The notes below the pieces were generated by a model that worked only from the letters and a program-made list of their open reading frames with translations, ran no database searches and was not told where the DNA came from. Both the position numbers and the translations under genes were made by a program. From Nakaseomyces glabratus (Eukaryota > Ascomycota > Saccharomycetes > Saccharomycetales > Saccharomycetaceae), in contig NC_088951.1 in the NCBI RefSeq assembly GCF_010111755.1, positions 1-64,000 of the forward strand: a stretch of 64,000 bases of DNA. Reading direction: 5' to 3'. Of this stretch, positions 19,571 through 33,524 are shown piece by piece; the first letter of the stretch is position 1, and each line of letters starts with the position of its first letter.

Positions 19571-22500
19571 CTGTGTTTTGTATTAGTTGGAAAGAAATTA
19601 CTTGTCCATTTTCAATCTCGAATTCCCATTGCCTTACTGACTCTGTCACAAATAATATAATATCATAATAGAATTATCTTTACCTTGAAATTTTTTGAAG
19701 CTAATTAATCTCAAAATTCTAACCTCAATGAACTTCTTGAAGTTTTTGATTATCTTCTGTCATTTTAGAATTGGAAATCCCATAATAACGAAATATTGAC
19801 ATGCTACTGGTCTTATCATAATAATAAAGCAACAATATTAATAACTTATGAAAGTATGAGTATACCTAAACATTTCTATTTGTTAGATGGACGAGGATAG
19901 AAATTGGCCTGTCCCCCTCTGTTCATAATCGCCATCTAATTTAAGAACCGAGCCTTCTTGACCAATTTCATTCTTTTTCTATGTACAAAGATTAATATAA
20001 TAAGGGCATTAACGGATTTACCAAATAAATAAAAGTATATTCAATTTAATCGGTAAAATAATTGTTTTGTGTATTAATTTAATTGACAAGTTACAAAAAT
20101 AACAATCAATCAAAATTTAGTAAATAAACCTGATAAAGCCTTATTCCCATTTCTACAAATTAATGGATGATGACAATATGTAAATTAATAATAGATTAGT
20201 GAGAATATTTAATATTATTGGATGATTGGCCTAGATTCTAGTGTAATAATCCAAATATTCTTATTGAACCTATTATGTCGAGATTTTATGCCATTAGTTT
20301 TCTAAATAAGGATTAATATTATCGTCTTGATAATCCTTGTAATTCAACTTAAATGAGCATGAAGAAGTCTGGAATTAAATAAACGACCAAAGCTGAGTTA
20401 TCAATCAAGATTTCTAATTTCAACATCGGTTTCGCTTTTGGCTATCGGAACATATTTCTTTTTGTAATAATATATTTCTTGGAACATGTTATTAGATAAC
20501 GCCATTCAGATAAGAAAAAACCCTTACTTTATTTCTAAGACCTTTTCATTAACGTAAAGGAAGGCCTTATCACGACCTGCAATTCTGTACATATGTGTCT
20601 ATCTTGATTACACATTGATTTGAATCAATTTCTGTCTTACCAAATAGTGGTAAATTAATTTGAATATAATACAATGAAAAAGATGGCAGCCCTAGCCCGA
20701 TAAGCACACTATCAGATATATCTCCCAAACTGGTACATCCTTATAAAGAGTCATACAACAGTTGTCTGGACATTATACTATAACCACAGTGTCACAATAA
20801 ATTGATTGATTAAAATTTATGGCACAGATTATCCTCTAGTTACTAATTTTACAAGATCATGATGCTATCTTCCCATGATGATTTGCCATATGTAATTCAG
20901 ACAATAAGGATTTACCGGCAACATCATAGTGTACGTAAAGGATTTACCGTGCATGTATTGTGAGGTCGATAAGACAAAAATATGATTAGAAAGTCTCCAA
21001 TATTCAATAAAACCAAGCCTATGTTCATTATGTAGATTTTAATTTTCTATATACTATAAAAAATAATTTTCTATATTAATTCAAAGTGAATTATTAGCAT
21101 GAAACTACGAGAAATATTATTAACTAGACGCTTCAGTTTCATTAAAAGTGGAGATATAAGTTCATTAATTCCATATCCAAATCTAGGATGAATTTGATAA
21201 TGAAGAAAATTCATTTAAGAATATTTAGAAATCTCGGGAAAAGCACTCTTCCTACCCCCTTCTATCTCCACTAATAATGCTTGCCTCTTAATCTGAAATA
21301 CCAGCCAAATATTATATACTAAAATTAACTATATACGATTCTATCTCGTTCGAGCACCCATTGGATACACATAAAGAGGATCTGACCCTAAATTGGTGAA
21401 TTTATCTGCTCAAAATTAAAAGAAATTGTTATTTATTGGCCATACTTTTATGTGTTTCATTAATGTATATATTCTAGAATCAATTATTGTAGTGACAGTA
21501 CAGGTTCTAACTGTAACACTAACTAGAACTATAGGATGTATTTTCCAATGATTTATCTTTCTATATTGAGCAATATACAAAGACTTATCGTGGATGGGTT
21601 GTATAAAAGATATTACCCGAAATTAACTATGTATGATTTGAAAAGGATATGAAACAACTGAAACTTCAAAATAGTCACCAAAGAATAAAGAATAGATCAA
21701 ATGAGTAGTTTGTAAAATTTATAATATTAGTGTTCATCTAGATATGGTATCATTCCGCACACCTTACAGAGGTAAGGCACTTGGACCATTTCGATTCATT
21801 AATTCACTTTAGAAAGAGATCTGGTAATAAGAGAGTCCATTAGCTTTATTTGAGCTATTAGGGCTCTAACCAAAATGCTATTACACAATAAGCAATTAAA
21901 CGTAATAAGAAGGATCAAAAAAATTACTTCAATAAAATAGATTAAACTTGGAAAATCTTACGCAACCGAGTTGTGTCACATCTACTTTGATAACACATGA
22001 ACTTTACTCTATAATCTGTTGAGATGAAGTTGTTAGACACATTAGACATATTGAAACTACGAGTTGGAGAAGTTGAGAAGTTGGATAATTTTTCGTCTAT
22101 ATTTCGTTCATTTTTCATTTCATAATGGGGAAATAGGCACATTATGCAGCATCGTTACCATAGGTTAATGCTGGAGTGACAGAGCTATGTTATTCATCTT
22201 TCCAAAACCGATGGGTCTTGCATTCGATAAGCACAAGACACTTTTTTAACATAACTGGAACTTGGTTGTACCTATTCTGCGATATCACCGGTCTCAAAAA
22301 AGAAATTAAATGATGAAAATGTACTTGAACAAATATTTGTATCGTTTAGTAATTTTGTTAAATTATTCATACCGAACCGACTAGTAAGAAGTAGTTAACA
22401 GCATAATTGCAATTTGTTATTTAATGGAAATAAACAATCGAACTCGCTCTAATTGTTTCCGTCCCCCACACTTACTGTCACTAAGGTAAATCATTTAGAA

Positions 22501-25500
22501 GACAATAACAAATAATGGTGGATCTCAAAATTAGTCAACATATGTTGAGGATAAAGCATCCATGATAAGACGAAAAATGTAGTAGCACAGCAAGTAATTA
22601 TTTCCGTGCGGATCAATTCAATTCCAGTATGTTCTACTTCTTCTGTGCACTTCTTCTTTGCAAAGCCAATTGTCTCATCTTGTTGTTGTTACAACGGGTT
22701 TGTGTGGTAGCAAGAACCATTTTGTCTGATAAGGAACAATATAGGCTGCAGAATATGCAGGTAAATCATCGACAATACACCTTGTACCCCCCCCCCCTAA
22801 TTTTTGTTAGTTAGTCCTGAGAGAAGAAAAAAGTTACTATCACTAACTAATGCATGTAGAGAAATGCCTGGATAAGGAATAGACCCAGCAAGAAGAGTCA
22901 AGCAGAACAACCCCTTTATATCACTTTCAACGTTATGTTGGTGCTTTGACTGTACCTTTGTTGAGACTCTGCTTTCCTCTCAAGAGGGGGTAGAGCTTTA
23001 TTCCGTTTCTTTTTTCTTTTTCTGTTTTTTTGCTGCCCTTCTAAAGAACAATTTCTCGCCACAGGGAAGAAATCTAAAAAGATAACGGCAGCATTACAAA
23101 TGTAAGCCAAGACTGTATCAAGAAGGGTTATTGAACAATCTCTCGGTAGAAAGAAGAAAAGAAGCCATTTCATGTCCTCAACTCTTGTAACGAATATTGG
23201 TTGGTGTTTTGCCTCAGAAATAGAAGGGTTGAAAGTACCCTTGACCCATTGTTGTTACAGTATAGTTGTGTTAGAAAAACTACAGTATTTTAATTATTCA
23301 TGACAGAATCCAGTAATAATTGTCATGTGTTATCAGTTACAACATAAAGTGTTAATATTTTGGTATTAATCTTGTACTTCACTTCAAATATTTTTTGGTA
23401 CGTACATTATTAACTACCAGAAGGCTATGAATTAGCACACGTAAAACACCTAACAATTCTTTTACCGTATATGTTATCATGTAGAGGACAGCCTTGTCAA
23501 CCGATCTCCAATAATTTTTTAGAACAGCTAGGTTCTAGACCCAAAGATACACAGTATTAGCCCATTAATTAATTGTAATAACATGTTTCATTTCAAAATT
23601 AAATCTAAGTGAAATTATTGCGTACAAACAGGAATATACGTGACTCCTACATTTTCAAAGTATATTTCGATATATCTGTACGACCTTTTCAAGTAAAATA
23701 CACGACAAATACAAAACCGAAAAGTAATTTTAAAGCTAATGAAAACTTGTTGAATATAATATATTTTACTAATTGGTGGTGGGTATTATTTACAGCGGGA
23801 TCCACACATTGTAAGTCCATTATTTGTGGTAATCAGAACCTCTAGATAGTTATAATTACCATGAAATATTTTAAAGGCTTAATTACAATAATATTGGAAT
23901 ACACTTTGAAAAGTAGTGAGAAAATATATCAATTTGTATCATTGTACAAAATAATAATGTTTTAGAATATGATAAATGTTTTGGGCTATAAAATTAATTT
24001 CATGAAAAAAGGACTCTTGTGAACACTAAATATTGGATCTAATATTTCCATTGTCACAATGTTTAGACACCACAAGGTTATCAAGTAGTATCATCTCAGA
24101 ATAAAGTCATCAAAGAGAACAATAGTTTATCTGTTTTACTATAGGTCAGGTTTAACTAAAAGTGTGAGAAAAAAAGTAATAAGTAGGCAGAGATTGAAAA
24201 TAAAAGGACTGCAATCAATCTTGGAGAAAGGTTTCAAAAACTTTTTGCGGAAGTTAAATAATTTTTCTTGCTTTTAGTTAATAGTGTATATTTGAGGATC
24301 CTTTGAAGCTAGAGAGTATGACAACTTCTCAACCATAAAAATAAAAACCTATTATCTGAACATTTTTTATTGCTAACAAATTGCATTAACATTTATCAAC
24401 TTAGATTTTTTATCCTCAGCTTACATTTATTAAACTGCAAAAATGTTTAATTATCAGTTTTATTTTTCATAGAACATAAAGATGACGACGAATTAGATGT
24501 ACTTGCTGATATGGGCTATCTTAAAATTTTTTGCTGTTCTTTGCCTTCATGTCAAGTGACAAAATGTAGGTTTATAAATGACGGTGATGAATATTGATCT
24601 ATTTTACGTAAACTTCTCTTTTTTCTGAGAATGATAGAAGCCGTGAGTAATATTGCATCATTTAGATATTTTCTACTAGTTTATTGTTGCATATAATTAG
24701 CTTGCTTTTCTTCCAAAACACGATACGTTAGCCCTCAGTTTTTTACCCAAAGTGGAAGATAATTAGTGAACTTTCGAAAGTTAAATATCAATGTTTTAAG
24801 GAATATTATCCAAATAAATCTTTTCACAAATATATCTCCATATATCCAAAAAGCATGCTATAGTTTCAACTGAAAAATAAGCACTAAGAAACATTAGTGC
24901 GAATAATCATTACCTCATTAGAGTAAGTAACTAAAGCTTTGAAAATAAAATAACCATGCATTTCAATTCTATCCATATTACCTGTAATACCTAAAGGATT
25001 AGATGAACCATGTACATGTAAAGCCATAAAATGCGTTACTACTAAAGCAGCAATAATAATTTTATTGATCTCATATTTAATTTTTTTATTTTATTTTATC
25101 CAATTATTAATTATATCAATAGAGAAATTATTGAAAATCGAAAATTTTGCGTGCAAATAATTATATCATAACAACATAGAATAGGAACAACCAATTAATT
25201 TTTATAATTTGCTAGACCACGTCCCATTATTATTTCTTTTTGTGTTTCACATTATTTGCATTTGTTCATAAACCCCCGAAATATATTCAGTTAAAAAATT
25301 ACAATCTTTTAAATGTAAAATTAGTATTTTGTTTTGCTTTGTTATCTCTTAGAAATTTTTCATATCAACCTGTGGATTTAGTCTATGACGATCTTATGCA
25401 GTAATGAGTTCTTGGGTCTAGGTACACATGAAAGGCATGATATTAAGATATTAGTTCAAACTATAGCGGTGTAGGTAGATATTATATTGGTTACTTTCTT

Positions 25501-26698
25501 TTATTTTACAGTATAAGATACTAGAACTTAGATTTAATTTCATAGACTATGATAAGTGAAGGCTCTTCATTTATCCTATTATTCAATCACAACAAGTTGC
25601 TCTATAACATTGATGTGTATTTAGAATGAGAACCAAAATATTTGAAACAAAACAAAAAAAAGCAATTTTAAATTGAGTTATAACTTTTTTGCTAGACAAA
25701 AGAGAATACTCTTTATGAAAACTGATGTAGAAGAGACTTTCAAGATGTTTGGTTTTGAACTAGAAGTTTTATTAGAGTATGACTTACTGGCCAGATGTAC
25801 TAATTGTTTTTTCTGTAATTTTATCTTCACTGTAATGAATTTCTGGGTTCAAGTAAGTTTATTGCTTTTTTTTCTCGTGTAAATATATACACTGCTGGAT
25901 AACGAGTTTATACACGATATAGTTATATTGTGAATAAGTTTTCTACCATTGCTTATAAGCACATGCAACAGTAAAGGTATCGGTCTCGCAAGTGTTACAG
26001 CCTTTAGAGCAACAAATTAATATATCAGCAAATTAAAAAATATATCAATTTTAGTATTGATATTGAATTTCAAGTAATGAGCTTTGTAAAAACCTTTGAA
26101 TGATTTTTAATGCCTTTTTCTACCCAATAGTTATTGTTATTGCAAAAACATTGAAATTAAGCAATGGCCAAAACAATATGCATAGTATATCTGATAGAAA
26201 CGGTAACAGATAGCTATATGTAGAAATTTTGTAATTTAAGTAAGTTATATTTAGTAGATTATATGTTAGGGAAATATCAGTAAAATTAGAGATGATTTTA
26301 CCACTGAAACAAAAGAAAAGGGGACAAAAAGAAATTTAAAAGAGATTAGGAAAAATTGAATGTGAAACAATACGCAAGTTAATAACATGCGTATGACACT
26401 ATTTGGTAGGTATATCAAAGTAATATTTTCAGTTTTCATCTTCTTTTTTTTGCCTACAGAATCTACCTAAACAAATTTAATGTTCTATCATTTGTTACTG
26501 TTTATAATCTATCATTAAAAATTCAGACCAGTTTTTGGTCTAGTCTTTAATTTGCAAAAAGATAGTAATTACAGCCATCCCATCAGAAAAAGTTTCATAC
26601 ATTTCATTAATTAAGAAAATACCTAATAAAAATTGGGACTTCCGATTGTAATCATATTCGTTAGTCTATCATTATGAATTACTATCTTTTCTGTCTAG

Positions 26699-27501
26699 TG
26701 CACACAAAGACTTGAAGGCTTCTTTGAAGCTCAATGTTTTGGCATTTGTAATTCAATAGATGTTCCAGTTATCACGATAGAACAGTTGAGTAAGATTAAT
26801 GATGTATTGATGAGCAATATATTTCTGGAGGGTTTGCTACAATTTCAAATAATTCGATATCTAAAACAGGTTTCATAAGCGACGATTATTTGGGAAAAAT
26901 TGTTCTCTGTGAAAAGAACATTCTAGAATATATTTGCTACAACATGAGACAAATAACCATCAACTATTGTATTTATACGGAACTTAGTTCCTTATTGTTG
27001 CAATTAACCAGAATAGACGCTATACAATGCTCAGTCAAACTTAAATATATTTTTCTTATGGTTTTTTTTTTCCGTCCCGCTAGTCCTTGTCAAGGTAATG
27101 ATATCACTTAAATTTTTTTTCATAATAGGTAAAATAAAAAGGCTAGAATCTTTCTCACAAATTTTTGGGAGATTGATCAATTTGATTTTAACTAAAGAGC
27201 ATTCAACTAAACTGCATTGGAATATAACAACCTATATGGATAACTATCTGATCAAGAAAGAATACAACAATAAAGAAAATATGAAACCCAACTTCATTTG
27301 TTTCAAAATCGTATTCTTACTTTCCAAAAATCTTTAAAAAAATGCGTCATGTCTCTTGAATATACACTAAATGGCAGGTCTACCTATTTTCCTATTATTG
27401 CAGTTTTCTTTTTACGTTATTGGTTCTTAAATAATTACTATAGTTGTGTGGGTGATGTGATGCATTCGAACACAATTAAATTGATCCTAGAAATAAGATG
27501 A
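26699..27501 (+). pseudogene. Possible frameshifted gene relic, unknown family
   Basis: Four open stretches follow each other on the plus strand with frame changes: 26699-26875 (59 codons), about 26800-27111 (about 104 codons, ending at TGA/TAA-type stop near 27109), 27098-27337 and 27298-27501. The first two have balanced, protein-like composition (for example FATISNNSISKTGF and GKIVLCEKNILEY) unlike a translation of random AT-rich DNA, and together read like one coding sequence broken by frameshifts. I do not recognise the family, and AT-rich DNA can throw up such frames by chance, so this is a weak call. Confidence 0.22.
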
Positions 27502-30500
27502 TTCGACTTGTTATTATTCTTTAGTATTCCCTCTCAAAAGTTCTTAAGCCTTGTGCACTAAAATTCGTCCCTACTGAATGATAATTGATTTTTCTCTTTT
27601 AGGCATTTTGTAACTAACTTTACAGAATAGAATTATCACCCTTCTGGTTTTGCCCACGTAGATGGCCAAATAATCAAATATCCAATTATATATCCTTTGT
27701 ATGTTCATATATAAAATTTTATAGCAGCAATATATTATAAACCTCATAAAAACTAGTATTTGATTTATACATATATATCTTTATATCCGATGTTTTTGAT
27801 CATTTATTCAGTAGCATAATCTATTTGGTTCATTGACAAAATCGAATTAATAGATGTATTATTCTACCTACCGAAGTTCTTTCTATGTAAATGGTATTGC
27901 ATTACCTACCTTAAAATTACTAGGAAATATATTTAATATCAAAGAAATTTAACATAGTTTTTCCAAATTGATTTTGTTACTTTATAATTTATTCTTTGTA
28001 TAGGAATCTGCTGCATGTCAGTTTTTTGTTGAGTATTAATATTGTCCTTGGAATGCCAGATCTCAATTCTATAGAAAATCGATGTCTTGATACATTAATT
28101 GTTAAAACGCTTTTTCTCCAAGCATTCACAAGCAATTGTAGAAGTTTTTAACAAAAGCTAAATGGTTAATTTCCTTTTGTATTAATGTAACTAAAAATCT
28201 TGCATGCTTCGAACTACTTAACCACATATCAGCAGTAATTCTTTGAGTAATGTGTGGATCCCTTCAATTACCACTATATGATGGAAATGGGAAATACCTC
28301 ATAATTTAAAGCTCCTCGATCTTTTCCTACACATTATCAAATTATTTGTAATGATAAAGTATTACATTTATATTTGAGATTGTTATTTTTAACATCTTTC
28401 ATGTATGGTACTCATCTGATCTGTCTACCTATTGATTCTCTAAAATAGCATTATTTTATTAACGGGCTTTCTTCTGTACTATATAGCCGATCGATCAGGG
28501 CATCCGAGTCATATAACTAATCATATGTGATACGTACAGTACTATGCATTCGGAAGTGCTTAGATATATGAAGTGAGACAATTTCAAAGGAAGTAATGGA
28601 AATTTTTGAACAGTTCTTTAGGCCAGTTCTGGAAAATAGTTTCTAACATATTTAAAACGACAAAATTTTAACATTCGTAGATCGCATAATCACAGTGATA
28701 ACTTAAATTAGCTTATCAAGATTAACACCTTAAAGTTTATACTAGCTATCTAAAGAGATTACAAGCTTGGGCACAACCAATCATTTGAGACAACCATGAC
28801 ATTTATAGAAGCATATTAAAATACTTGTTTATTTTTTTGGGCGATAAGTTCTGTGTGAGTTATGAGGTGGTTTTCAAGGTTAATTTTGAAGTCATTGCAG
28901 TGATAGTAGAATTCAAGGTAGCAAAAGATATAGTCAAAAAAACAGTTTGGCCAAAGGACTATATATTATTAATGTGCTAAAAGCACACGTATGAAACTTC
29001 ACCTCTAGTGAAGAGTAATTGTTGAAGATGAGGAGTACATATGATAACTAATGGCGTTATCTTTGAGTGACTTTAACAAATTAACTTTGGGACAAAAACA
29101 ACTTATCATCTCCAAGACTTTCTTTATTCTCCCTTTCAAAATGGAAATGAACTGTCTTATTGTAATCAGCCTTCTAAAATTATATTTGTATTGCTCTAAA
29201 TCTCAGCAAGACATTGGTGATAGCAATGATACTTGCAAAGCTTTTTTATGTCATTTATTATAAGTTTCTTATCGACACTTTAAATTATTTTTTCAAAAAC
29301 CCCATTTCATTGGTCTATAAGGATAGCTAAACTTAAAGTTTTCACCATGGCGTAATATCATATTATTTTAGCAGAAATACAAAACAATAAGATAGCAATT
29401 ACTTGACAATATGATTAGTGCGAATACTGTTAGTTTTGATGACATTATGATCATACACGTTTTGTGATCGGAGGATGTTATCTTTTGATGTATTCCATTC
29501 AAAATTGTTGATCAAACGGTTTACTTGGGGTGCATGGTGATATTAACGGTCTTACAGTGAATCCTAAATATTGGTATGTATGTCTTGTTTGGCATATTGT
29601 ATGCATAATTAAAGTATTACTTACAGTTAGAACGGTAACAGTACGAATAGTAAGTACAAATGAATACATATGTCAGCAGTAGGCACCAGTTGCAGACCGT
29701 TTGCAGCACGTTAACTTATCTATATTTAGATAGAGAGGATCCTTTAAGAACAGTTTTTCAAATTTTATGTGACTCTTACTGTCTAAGGTTCGATAGTCGT
29801 TTACTGAATATCCATATTTATCCCTTTTTCTGGGAAAAGAATGGGAAAAGAAAAGACAAGATATTAAAGTATAGAAGATAAGATCAAACTTCATTGAAAT
29901 ATTTCAAGTTTAAAAGGCCAATAGTAAACACAATCACTGATTGATGATTTTTTAGGGAAAAATAATGGACGGTTTCTCCAAAACCTTATATTATATTAGT
30001 ATCTTTAGTTTCGGTGAAATGTCATCTATAAAATTCAGTAGTATATCAAATCGTATTCCTATGGCCTTTGCTTTTTAAATTACTTTAGATGGTCTTCATT
30101 TGATGTATTTTTCTTTCTGAATGCATAGTTATCCAGCTCCGTCAAAGGACACTCTGATAGCAAAGAATGATAACTTAACTTTAAGAAAATGGTGTCAACT
30201 AATTACTTTCAAATTTAGCTTTTGTGAACTTCTGAAATTATTGTATATCTGTTGATGTTACTGTTTTATGAAGTTGAGAAATTTCTTTATTTTAGTGAAT
30301 GTTCTTACTATAAATTGCATTTTTTGAAAACAAAACTAAGATATAGGATTAAAAATTAACACATGGGACTGCGCTAAAATAATACAACGCTCTTTTTCAT
30401 TGTTATAAACAAAACACTGGCCTATGAGAATAACAGATGATGAAAGCGTGCTAAATTTTGTACAAATATTACCTTGGAATTATTTAATTAGTTTCTATAA

Positions 30501-32684
30501 ATAGACCAGCAAGTACATAAACGATAACTAGTATGAAAGACAATGTTACTACTCAAGTGAGATGGTGCACTAATTATTTGTATAATATCATTTGTTTGCG
30601 AACATGATAAGGAACTCGATTGGAATAAGAAATTAATTTCAGTCTAATATGCGATGAGCACAATTATCCCTGTGTCGCATTGGTTTTGCTGCACAGATTT
30701 GATTTGAACTGTAACCACTATTGATAAACCAAGTATAAGCATTTGAGTGGTTACACTAGAGTTGTATCAGATCAAAGTAATGTTTTGCGTTGATTTAACA
30801 TATTCAGACATCTTTAAACTACTTCTTGTATCCCATTTAGGGACAATGTGTATAGAACAGTAACATTTTATACTTGAATAAGTGATATTATTGACTTTCA
30901 CTAGATTTTTTAACACACTTCATGGCAGGCACATTAGTCCTCATGCTCATTATTTTTTACTTAAAAATTATACTGTAGACATAATTTAATAAAGATGAAG
31001 ACTTTACAGTTATTCGGTTGAATTTTGAATGATTTTTTGTTCTTCTTTTATTATTTCTATGTTTGGTATTTTATTAGTTATATATAGATAATAACACAAT
31101 CATCAACATGTTTAGTTCAATTTATTTTGGTTACTGGTTCATTATACGATTACTCGGGATTTTCAGTTTTGATTATAAGAGAGAAAGAGATATATTTAAT
31201 AAGAACAACGGATTAATACAGGTGTTTATAGGACTGTTTGATGCACTTCTAACTACCTTCCGGTGCTGAAACGTAGCAAAGAGGAATGTGATTTGACATG
31301 TGAGTGCACCTCATAAGTGCAAGCGCTATATACATCCCCTGTGCTTACTACAGTGAGTCTGCTGTCCTTTTGCGGAGTTCATCTTTCACTTGCGGTAATG
31401 GAGGCAGAAGCTATCCCGGAAAGAAGTGGGCTAACATCAATGGAAAAGAGCAATTACACAGAATGGCCTGGAGAGCTCTTTTCTGAGTAGAATACAACAC
31501 TCCAGATATCAGCTCTGCGTTACAGTTGACTTCTGATAATTATATGAAATAGCTAGTGTAATGTTGGGCTACTCTTAGTCAAACAATAGTCCTTTAAGAA
31601 CTTTCCCATGCGATATATTCAACAATTCATATCAACTATCTTGTTTGAATGTAGTCATTGTTGGTTTTGTGTGATTGTATTTCAAAAGGTGTGAATTAAG
31701 TAAAAGGAAAATCATGACTCAGAGACCAATGAACCCCAACATGAGCTATCGAAGAGTAGGTTGGTTGCCAGTCTATCCCATATTGACCTACATTACACGA
31801 ATAATTGAGTTCTTAGCTGATAATGAGATGATATTAATTGCTTTTCAAGAGAGCCTTTTTAAGTTTTGGTTATTCTTCATGTAAACAAAACTAGAAGCTG
31901 TCAATTCAAATAATAAATTTTCGTGACGTATAACTATAGTTTTTAGACATACAAGTCCAGCCGTCCTCATATTGTGGATATATTGGATGAAGACAATTCT
32001 CTGTTTACTTTCTAGAATTAGTCTACTATATTAAGTGAAAATAAAATTCTAGAATATCAACATGTGAGAAGTTAAATAGTAGCTCATCCAGACAAGGTCT
32101 CTCCCTTTAGAATAGCAATATTTTACACAGTAGAATGGGTAATTCATGGTTATCAAGTGATGGTGTAAAACTTTTAATTGCACTTTATCGTCATATTACA
32201 GTGTCATAATGTGGAATGTTCAGACGCTGCTCTGGTGGCACTATCGTGGTGTAGTGTATTTGAGAAGTATAAGATGTATGTGATACTTTTAGCGATATTT
32301 CCTGAAAGTTTTACAAAAGCAATTTGAATATACTAGAACGCAAATATGTATTGATTTGAGAAACCTTTTAATTACTCTTGCTTGCATTCATTGTTAGTTT
32401 TATTCTAATACTATACACGAGAATTGTAATCGAGGTCTAATTATGAGGCCGAAACTAACCAAAAAGCAAATAGACCGCAAAGAGCATTGCTCTTTTTTGC
32501 CAAATAGAGATTTTTTAACTGTTTATCACTTCGAGTTTTTGTTATTGATCTCTGTAGCGAAAATTTAAATTTTATTATTTTGTCTTAATAACGGTGGTCT
32601 ACGTTAACTATTAAGCACCTTTTCACATTTCTTCGGATCTTAAGGACGATATAATTTGTCAGCACTGGTTTCATTTATAATGTC

Positions 32685-33524
32685 TCAACCTTTAATTTGT
32701 CTTTTTTTGAATAATATTATATCAGTTCCTGCTCTCATATCGTATTTATCCTTTATTCTTGTTTCCAAGTTGGAAGTAAAGTGATCTCCAAACCATAACT
32801 GCTGCGCAACCTTAACAGATAGTTGATTATAGCATAGTTGTAATAAATTGTCAGTTCTATTAATCATTACTTGCATCACTGATGAAAGTTCCAAAAAATT
32901 CAACTCGTCATCTTTGAGGTTTTTACAATAGTGAAACCATATACGCGGCGATTCGGACTTCAGAACATATATATTAGCCATATTGATGATATCTAAAGAC
33001 TCAGATTGAGATACAGAGGAATACTGCAAAAAGTCTACACATTTGGGCACATCCTTCTCGATATGACTCAAGTAGAGTGCATATATTTTTGCATATGGTT
33101 TTCTGTATTGCAAGGGAAACCACTCATGAATGGCATTCAACACTAGTCCACCTAGCTTATTATATTGGCCATGCCTTAACAGGAAATCATATGAGAGCTT
33201 ATAGACTTCACTTGCCTGTTTCCAAAAACTTTCATCTTCGTCTCTATGATCCTGTCGTATACTCATAAATACTTCTCTAAGCTTTCTTAGTCCATGTTCA
33301 ACGGTAGTTAATTGCTTCTCATCATAAAATAACAGCTTCAACATGCTAACCATCTCACTTCTTTTATCATGATTAATTTTTAAGTCTATTATTGTATTCG
33401 ATTCGCCGGACCGGCTAAGTAGAGCTACATCTCTCAAAGGATCATTAATAATGGCCTCCTTGCCAAATTTTGAGAACCTTTCTTTCCTCTTTCTTAAGAC
33501 TTCTTCATTATTCAATTCATACAT
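32685..33524 (-). CDS. Conserved-looking hypothetical protein, 279 aa
   Basis: First core gene inside the desert, on the same strand as PIB2. The open frame extends four codons further up to a TTG, so the ATG at 33522-33524 is taken as the start (MYELNNEEV). The protein is charged at the N-terminus (RKRKERFSKFG at about 11-21) and then predicted all-helical with Trp/Tyr/Leu-rich segments (about 85-250) that look like a helical-repeat or PCI/SAC3-like fold; this likeness is a guess from the pattern. No signal peptide, membrane segment or catalytic motif was seen. I do not recognise it. Codon composition and length make it very likely a real gene. It ends in a Lys/Arg-rich tail (FKKRQIKG). Confidence 0.75.
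   Translation of the reverse strand: MYELNNEEVLRKRKERFSKFGKEAIINDPLRDVALLSRSGESNTIIDLKINHDKRSEMVSMLKLLFYDEKQLTTVEHGLRKLREVFMSIRQDHRDEDESFWKQASEVYKLSYDFLLRHGQYNKLGGLVLNAIHEWFPLQYRKPYAKIYALYLSHIEKDVPKCVDFLQYSSVSQSESLDIINMANIYVLKSESPRIWFHYCKNLKDDELNFLELSSVMQVMINRTDNLLQLCYNQLSVKVAQQLWFGDHFTSNLETRIKDKYDMRAGTDIILFKKRQIKG

Larger units (their letters stand above)
19458..32684. other. 13-kb AT-rich gene desert
   Basis: Between the adhesin start and the first core gene I find no open frame above about 105 codons and none that I recognise. The first part serves as the adhesin upstream region. Details seen: an 11-C run at 22787-22797; a GC-richer patch at 22.9-23.2 kb; the repeated 12-mer AAGGATTTACCG at 20906 and 20938; protein-like fragments at 24451-24597, 25673-25882, 26699-27501, 29051-29263, 31317-31490 and 31675-31884, all on the plus strand. 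Long gene-free stretches next to subtelomeric adhesins fit decay of former genes, but no parent gene could be named. No tRNA, LTR or centromere signature was found by eye. Confidence 0.6.
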
